A program made the position numbers and the translations under genes. A DNA stretch of 63,464 nt from Pyrenochaeta sp. MPI-SDFR-AT-0127 (taxonomy: Eukaryota; Ascomycota; Dothideomycetes; Pleosporales; Cucurbitariaceae), in NCBI GenBank assembly GCA_020747015.1, contig JAGTJM010000112.1, forward strand, positions 1 to 63,464, given 5' to 3'. Below are positions 56,941 to 63,464 of this stretch, one piece after another. Below the pieces are notes generated by a model that had not been told where the DNA came from, ran no database searches, and saw only the letters and a program-made list of their open reading frames with translations. Position 1 is the first letter of the stretch. Every line of letters starts with the position of its first letter.

Positions 56941-57264
56941 TTTTTACGCTAAAACAGATCGGTACACTTAGTATTGAATGCAATACGGATATACCTAGCA
57001 TATTATCTTGAAACGCTGCGCTTAATCTTTTAGCAGGTATCACGAGGAGAACTCATGTTTTATTGGGCATCTGGAATCTGAAGTCGAGTGGAAGCTGGAG
57101 GAGAAAGTGGTTCACTCATATAGTCAGCTCACTCAAGATGTCTATAGGACACTGTGGTCTCATTGCAGAAGGGCACTACCTGATAGTAACACCGAGCCTG
57201 GTGGCTCCAAGGGTTTAATATAGCGCTAACAGTACTAATTACCTTACTTAGAGTATACCCTTAC
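56941..57264. other. Short convergent intergenic stretch
   Basis: About 320 bp between the 3' ends of the hydrolase and the permease. It must hold both terminators. Nothing else is recognised. Confidence 0.5.
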
Positions 57265-58934
57265 TTAAGCTGTTTTAAGGCGTCCAGACCAAAGATCTAT
57301 AGTTTTAGCACGGGCAAACTGCACAGAGTTAGTAAAATTGCTTGGGAGGAGGCGACACATCAACTAACCTTTGTCTTGTGCACCAGCTTCCAGATTATGA
57401 TAGGAACAATGAAAATGGGTATTCCAATATACGACGCAATGAAATCAGCTGTACTCCAGTTCCCCTTCAGGAACACGGGGAAACCAGTGATCAATGTGAT
57501 GATGGTAGCTCCGATGAAACCCCACCAAGCCGTGTAAGGCTGGAATGGGCCCTTCCACGGCAAGCTGTCCCGACTGAGTCCCTGTGCCTTCATTGCGGCG
57601 TGAAAGCGAATGTAACAGAATGATAAAGTTGCCCAGGCGATCAATCCGGCAACGGTACTCAGACTCATCAGCCAGCTGAATGCCTGCGCGGCGCCACCAG
57701 TACCCAGACTCAGATACGCGAGAGGACCAAAGAGCCACGAAGCAAGTACCGCCAGATACGGCACACCGTTCTTCCAAGTGCGACCAAAGAATTGTGGTAA
57801 TTGATGATCCGTGGTCATGGCTACGATGATGCGCGACCCAACCCAGCAATAAGAGTTACCTGCTGACCATGCCGATATAAGGATGCAGGCGTTGACAGCG
57901 GAAGGAAGGCCGCTAATTCCGGCCTGTCTAATGGCGATCACCCAGGGCGAAGAGTTGGCGTTTCCAGTTCCCGAGACGAGGCCTGTATCTCTAGGATCGA
58001 CAATGAGTCCGATGAGTAGCGCACCCAAGACGTAGAAGAGTGCGATGCGGTATGTCACGCGTCTAGCGGACTTTGGGATGGCGACGTGTGGGTTAATGCT
58101 CTCCGCTGCTGTAATGACTACAACTTCGACACCAATAAAAGAGAATGAAGCGTTGACGAATGCAGACAAAAAGCCCAAGAAGTGGCCTGTTGACCCTGTG
58201 ATGCCATTGTAATCGACCCAGGCCCCTGGATTATGCCAGTACCGGAAACCAATAGTTTGGCCGTTTGGCGCGCCGCCAGACGTGATGACGATGGACACAA
58301 TCACGAGACCAAGGAAGCAGGCGACTTTGATGGCTCCGGCGACAACCTCTGACTCGCCAAAGAAGCGTACGCTCAGTAGATTGATTGCGAGAATCAGGAC
58401 CAGGCTAATGGAGATGACAATGGCCGGGGACATGTCGGTCCAGTAGCCAACAAGAATTGCTGATGCTGAGCACTCGGCTGCGACGGATATGGTATAACAG
58501 TATCCATAACTTATGGCCAAGGAGAAGCCGACAGCTGGGTCGATGAAACGGCTCGCAAAGTGAGGAAACGAACCAGCAGTAGGTATCTAGGCGAGATGTA
58601 AGCCAGATCTTTGCATAGAAGACTTCACTTTGCTTACCACCGTGGCCAGCTCTGCAATACTCTGCATAACACACCACAAAACACTTCCAACAATGATATA
58701 CGCGAGTAGCAGGCCTGCCGGACCAGCATTCGCGTACGCAGCGCCAGTCCTGATAAAGAGACCTGTGCCTATGCCAGAACAAAAGCCAATCATAGTGACA
58801 TGGTAGTTTTGTAGACGGCGTTGGGTAGCGCCGTGACCACCGACGTTAAGCTGCGGCTCGAGTATGGGTGCATCGTCGGAAATGTTCTGATCGGAAAAGG
58901 GTAAATTTTCGACATCCCGGTTGTGGTTCAACAT
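57265..58934 (-). CDS. Amino-acid permease (APC/YAT family)
   Basis: ATG at 58934 on the minus strand. Introns at 58587-58637 and 57319-57368 (TACTAAC branch site, GTGCAG acceptor) give 522 aa, a standard length with about twelve hydrophobic helices. The N-terminal hydrophilic tail leads into MIGFCSGIGTGLFIRTG, the substrate-binding helix 1 of the family. The helix 6 region carries FSFIGVEVVVITAAES. The last exon (FARAKTIDLWSG) gives the usual charged end, and without it the protein would stop prematurely as KTKVS. It imports amino acids across the plasma membrane. Its place next to the hydrolase makes precursor supply to the NRPS possible, but permeases are common genes and linkage may be chance. 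Confidence 0.9.
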
Positions 58935-60717
58935 GGCAACAGAATACTGTGGGGAGCAGATGCGCAGGCAACAACATCAGTTTGTCGAGCCATGTGTGGC
59001 ACTTTTCTATGATAGCATGTATAAATTTTTTAGTCGACCGGGGAATTCTCTTCGGCACCATTCAAAGCACGTCATTACATGTACTGCAGGCTTCGGCCGC
59101 CACGCGGTCAATTCGCACAAGAGAGCTCCTGAGATATGTTAAGAAAGAGCAGCTCGTGATCCGTGTAAATGCAGCTAACCTACCTCGCCTGCGGTGTTTC
59201 AGTAAGGTGGAAAAACTTCGGGCAGGACCCTCGATTGTGCCTCGACGTGTACGCCAGAGCATTCACTGTATCACACAGCCAAGATGGCTCATTATCTGGA
59301 GGGTAGTTGCATCGTTTCCAGGCTACGCAATGTCGTGCGCCATCTCGGGAAGAAACGGGTCTACACACAACGTGGGAGGTCCTAAAAGAGTTGTTTGATT
59401 TCTCCTAGCGTGTGCGAATCTTCGAGATTTGGTTTGACATTAGGCTAGTGATGGTTCAATTTTTTATTGAGAACGAGAATTTTGGCACCAAGTTTTATGA
59501 TTCGGCATTGTCGGCGTCTATTGCGTTGTGTGGCATCAGCCGAGATTTGTTGCGATGCTAACCCGTATCGGGTTGGCTTGATCTGCTCGCGTAAATATTT
59601 GCAGCTGGTGAGCACGCAATCTTTCACTATACATTGCAAGCTGCTAGTTGGTTGCCGATAATCGCGAACAGCCTCTCAGCAGCCATAAGCATGGCTATAG
59701 TCACTTGATGGATGCGCCCTGGAGCCGTCTGGTGCGTTTCTAATGGCTGCGCTAAAATGATGGCTGCGAAATAGTGCAGTAGGTAGCAGGGACGCTGCTG
59801 TGAGAATCATCGCCACCATCCGGCATTGAGTATCAGCATTTGCCCAACAGCGAAGCACAGCTCACCTAGGCGCTGGCGAAAGTAAAAGCGGCAAAGGAAT
59901 GAAGCGACGAGTAATGTTGCGAGGATGCTGATTTAAGGAGCTGCTCGTGGGTCCATCGCCTTTGCACAGCACAACTTTAACTTAAACTACTACAACAAGC
60001 CTCAAACCTAGATGGAAATTTACAATATGTCCAGACAGGCTTTTAGAAGAAGTTCTTTCATTGTTCATAGCCTAAGCGTAGCAAATACGACACGCGTACA
60101 GGCTACAGCACTGTCCTTCATATGCAGGGGACAACATGCATAAAGTAGCGCCAAAGAAGCTTGTGATGATTAAGCGTTCGGGCTACAATTACTGTCAGAA
60201 GTAAAACAACACTCAATGGCGCGCCTCACAACTGCTTGAGCCAGAAATGGGCTAAGGAGATGCTAACCTCGTAACAGCTTAGCGTAAAGAAAGGATGGTC
60301 CTACCAGATATATCCTCACGCATGGATACAGACTAGAACAACCCAGCTGTTTTAAGTTATACCTGCAATCAAAGGATCAAAGAGCCAACAGATCTACAAC
60401 GGTGTGCAACACTCAGTCAATTGCAGGAACATTCAAAGGCACATTCGATGTGTTTTGCGAGACCACATGTCGGTATCTCCTTGTTACATGGCCCGCTGTC
60501 CCGAAAGAGCTCATTATTCTTTTTTTTAATTTCAAGCCTGTGTAGTACATTATCGTTAACCCATAATCAAGCAGAGCCTACTATGCTTGAACATCAATAA
60601 GCTTGTTCAGCTGATGAGCTGATATGCAAATTATGCTTGGCGCGGGGTGCCACTACGAACACATACCTCTAGCTCAGCCTTTTTCCATCCACAGGTACCT
60701 GCGCGATCCTTGACATC
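58935..60717. other. Intergenic, no gene recognised
   Basis: About 1.8 kb between the permease start and the HET gene start, which are divergent. Open frames on both strands are short and without domains. I see no repeat family shared with the rest of the window. Confidence 0.5.
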
Positions 60718-62874
60718 ATGTCAATTTGCTCTGTTTGTCAGTCAATCGATCTCATCCAAATTCTTGAAAACTTTAAATGGTCCCAAACAAGCGGCCGCAG
60801 TGCCCTACGCCGAGATTTTCCCCACCATGACACCTACGCCGCCTTACGCCTATCTGCTAGAGACTGCCCCTCATGCGCTCTCTTCTATGAACCCACTAAC
60901 GCTGACCCAAAGTACCCTAATAAGACGGGGATCGGGGAAGATGACCCTGTGACGCTTCGCCTTAATAAAGACTACAACTACAATAGCAACAAAGACTTAA
61001 TTGGCGCCTTGCAGTTCTGTGTTGAAGTCTGGTCTAAATCTGAAAGGAATAGAGGCGTTGTTTCCTACATGAAATATGTGGATGTTTGGGCTGACAATGG
61101 TAAGTTTGGCTTTGAGCACGTCTCTTCGCGCTAAGTCATAGCACAGAAACCACGGAGCCGCTGGCCGCTATCATCTTGAATCGCCGGACACCTAACGCCA
61201 CTTTCTCTGACTTACCTTTCAGATGGCTTGAAAACTGTGTGTTCAACCACCCAGCATGCAGAGTGAAAAAGTCTAACCTCCATGATGCACTTTTGGGTGA
61301 AACTGTGCCACTGCCGTCCCGAGTCGTGGACGTGGGACCTGCAGATGGGTCCGAGGACCCGCGACTGCTCAAAACCAATGAGATGAGAGGTACATATCTG
61401 ACGTTGAGTCATTGCTGGGGAAACGGAGTCATGACCAAAACCGTCGCGGAGAATTTAGAAATTCGTATGAAAGGCATTGCTATGGGGGAATTGAGCGCCA
61501 ACCTCCGCGATGCTGTAACCACCACGCGAAGACTCGGCTTCCGATATCTTTGGATAGACTCATTATGTATGGTGGCTCTTATGAATGCATGTTAGACGTA
61601 TACTGATCTCTTTAGGCATCGTACAAGATAGTATGACTGATTGGGAGACCGAAGCTTCGAAGATGGCTCAGATATACAATCACTCAACTCTAACAATCTC
61701 TGCGTCTCGAGCTTCGTCATCTAATGTAGGGTTTTTGAATTATAACGACAGTAATGAGCCAGGATTTGTCGCCTTGCAACACCCGCGCAACTTGGGAAAG
61801 TACTACCTGGCCAAGAGCCCACCAGAGAGTAGCTCCTACCTTGCAGATGTTGAGCGTGGCCCTCTGAACACACGTGGCTGGACTCTTCAGGAGCGACTGC
61901 TATCACGGCGAAGTATCTTCTTCGGTCGAAACCAAATGCACTGGGAGTGTCAGGCTGCGAGATACTCGCAGAGCTCTCAAATGGAGCCCCATAAGTATGC
62001 GGAATCCACAGGCGGCGTATCATCACTTCAGAGCATGCTCAGTCTATCATCCAGTCTAACAAATAAAAGAGCTGAAGAGGCGCTCAAGCTGTGGTACGAA
62101 GTATTGGAGATGTTTGTCAAGCGCAATCTTACATATGCGGATGATAAACTTCCTGCTCTGTCCGGAATTGTATCAGTATTCAACGATGCCTTATCAAGCG
62201 AAGGCAGCACAAGCTACATGGCTGGAATCTGGAAGCAAGATGTGGCTCGAGGCTTAATGTGGATGGTTCCCAGCCAACAAAAGACACGCGTGCCATCATG
62301 GTCATGGAGCAGTGTTGACTCCCGCGTTTGGCTAATGAGGAGGATGGAGGAACCAGTGTGCGATCTTTCAGACATCTCTTGTGATGTGAAACCTATTGGC
62401 AATGACCTGTTTGGGAGAGTTGAGCACGCAAGATTAAAGTTTGACGCCTTGATACGCCAAGTTCCAAGACTGGAAAAGAGGGGTGAAAGTTTTCCAGCTT
62501 GGGACGAGAAGAAAGAATACCTGTATCCAAATGCCCTAGCAAAAGATGAAGAAGGACAGGTCATCGGTAAGGTATATTTGGATGAGCCTTGGTTTCTAGG
62601 CGATAAGCAAGATGCGGATGACCAAACTGTGTACTGCATCCAAATCAGACACAAAAGACTTGTTAGTAGTGGTGTGGCGAAGGCCGAAGCACTCCTAGTT
62701 TGCGCTTTATCAGAGGAAGACAATATTTACGAGCGCGTAGGACTGATTGAAGCGGAGTTTGTAACACCGCACTGGAAAAGGGAATCCGCGCAATCTGCGG
62801 GTCCATTAGGTCCAAAAGGCGCGTATGAACGTTTCCTGCGCAAAGCAAAGGTGGAAAAGATCCAGCTCATGTGA
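60718..62874 (+). CDS. HET-domain protein
   Basis: ATG 60718. Introns at 61100-61146 and 61567-61615 give 686 aa. The N-terminus has paired CSVCQSI and CPSCALF motifs, as in many HET proteins. The HET domain proper runs from TYLTLSHCWG through GFRYLWIDSLCIVQDS (rebuilt across intron 2) to MAQIYNHSTLTISAS. It is followed by RGWTLQERLLSRRSIFF and MHWEC. The C-terminal half, with VPSWSWSSVDS, follows the usual family layout. HET proteins act in heterokaryon incompatibility and related cell-death or allorecognition responses in filamentous ascomycetes. There is no sign that it takes part in the NRPS pathway. It is probably the edge of the cluster. No NACHT or other effector domain is attached. 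Confidence 0.92.
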
Positions 62875-63464
62875 TTCTTCTAGAGTTATATCTCTTACAT
62901 AATTCGCTAGGATTTACTATGACCTACACTCTAGATGGCTGCACTCTGGATTAGGGATAGAGATAGACCTCCGTCTCAAAATCCGGACTGCAAGAAACAG
63001 CTATTTTCCTTCTATCTGCTTAACAGAGGTAGGCTTGTGCTGCTTCTAGTTTGAACTATGTCAGTCATAGTTTTGGATACAGACCTCAAATACTGGTAGT
63101 AGAGATAAAGCTGTCTAAACTATGACTCGACGAAGATTGTGCACCGCACCGATGCTCTCCGGATAAGATGACATTTTCCTGCATATGAATCTTACCCTTG
63201 ATAGGATTACTCTATGTGCCTTGAAATTCTAGGCGAAGGTAAAATAGAGGTTATAGGACTGGAAATTACCCAATGATAGAAAGTAAGTCATCTAGTAAAC
63301 AGAGCTTTCTCCCATCAACAAATGCATTAATTAGATGTAACCAAGATTCAAATAAAGATTATTACCTAGAAACTAGTATGTAAGACAAAAATTCTATCAT
63401 ACATATCAGAGGACTGTCTACAAACTTGCGACAAGCGCTGGTAGCACGCTCTGGCTCGTAAACG
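62875..63464. other. AT-rich 3' flank, no gene recognised
   Basis: The HET gene 3' flank. A small inverted repeat AACTATG-TCAGT-CATAGTT lies at about 63054-63072. Nothing else is supported before the window ends. Confidence 0.5.

Noticed and set aside
57360..57368. Permease ending at KTKVS
   Set aside because: A TACTAAC-bearing intron and a last exon with a typical family C-terminus follow, closing the gene at 57265.

Overview
This window looks like nuclear DNA of a filamentous ascomycete (Pezizomycotina). Genes are interrupted by short GT-AG introns of about 42-106 nt, often with CTAAC/CTGAC-like branch sites. The proteins are fungal types: HET domain, FAS1 with a C-terminal membrane anchor, ABCC transporter, multimodular NRPS. 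Several AT-rich blocks are almost free of CA/TG dinucleotides, the footprint of repeat-induced point mutation (RIP). The species cannot be named from the sequence alone.

Layout. 1-3430 is a RIP-degraded repeat block. 3700-9500 holds broken DNA transposons (pogo/Fot1-like and hAT-like) around one intact gene for a secreted two-FAS1-domain membrane protein (5151-6572). 9641-10114 is a mucin-like single-pass membrane protein broken by a nonsense codon. 10.6-13.0 kb is non-coding with a 17-copy AGT microsatellite. 13031-15410 encodes a large secreted Ser/Thr-rich, Cys-rich protein. It is followed by a 276-bp Tc1/mariner-type MITE (15471-15746) and a second RIP block. 18156-19787 is a calpain-fold protein whose catalytic Cys is Ser.

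The core is a secondary-metabolite locus, about 20.4-58.9 kb. On the minus strand, 22724-47493 is one 16-intron NRPS gene. My hand-built splice model closes exactly in frame and predicts 7,932 aa. Its order is partial C-A1-T1-E1 / C2-A2-T2 / C3-A3-T3-E3 / C4-A4-T4 / C5-A5-T5-E5 / C6-T6 / C7-T7. It has five A domains, three E domains, and a tail of two C-T units lacking A domains. The last T domain has Val in place of the phosphopantetheine Ser. Just beyond its 3' end lies an ACC-synthase-like PLP-enzyme gene with two in-frame stops. Divergent from the NRPS is a full-length ABCC exporter (49559-54810), followed by a LovD/class-C beta-lactamase-like serine hydrolase (55439-56940) and an amino-acid permease (57265-58934, minus). 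A HET-domain gene (60718-62874) ends the window.

A working reading is as follows. The NRPS makes a peptide with D residues at positions 1, 3 and 5. An extra residue may be held on T6, and release would be by the terminal C domain or by the neighbouring hydrolase. The ABCC protein exports the product and the permease may supply precursors. The ACC-synthase relic suggests that 1-aminocyclopropane-1-carboxylate, or a related PLP-derived residue, was once a building block. No rRNA, tRNA or CRISPR array was recognised.
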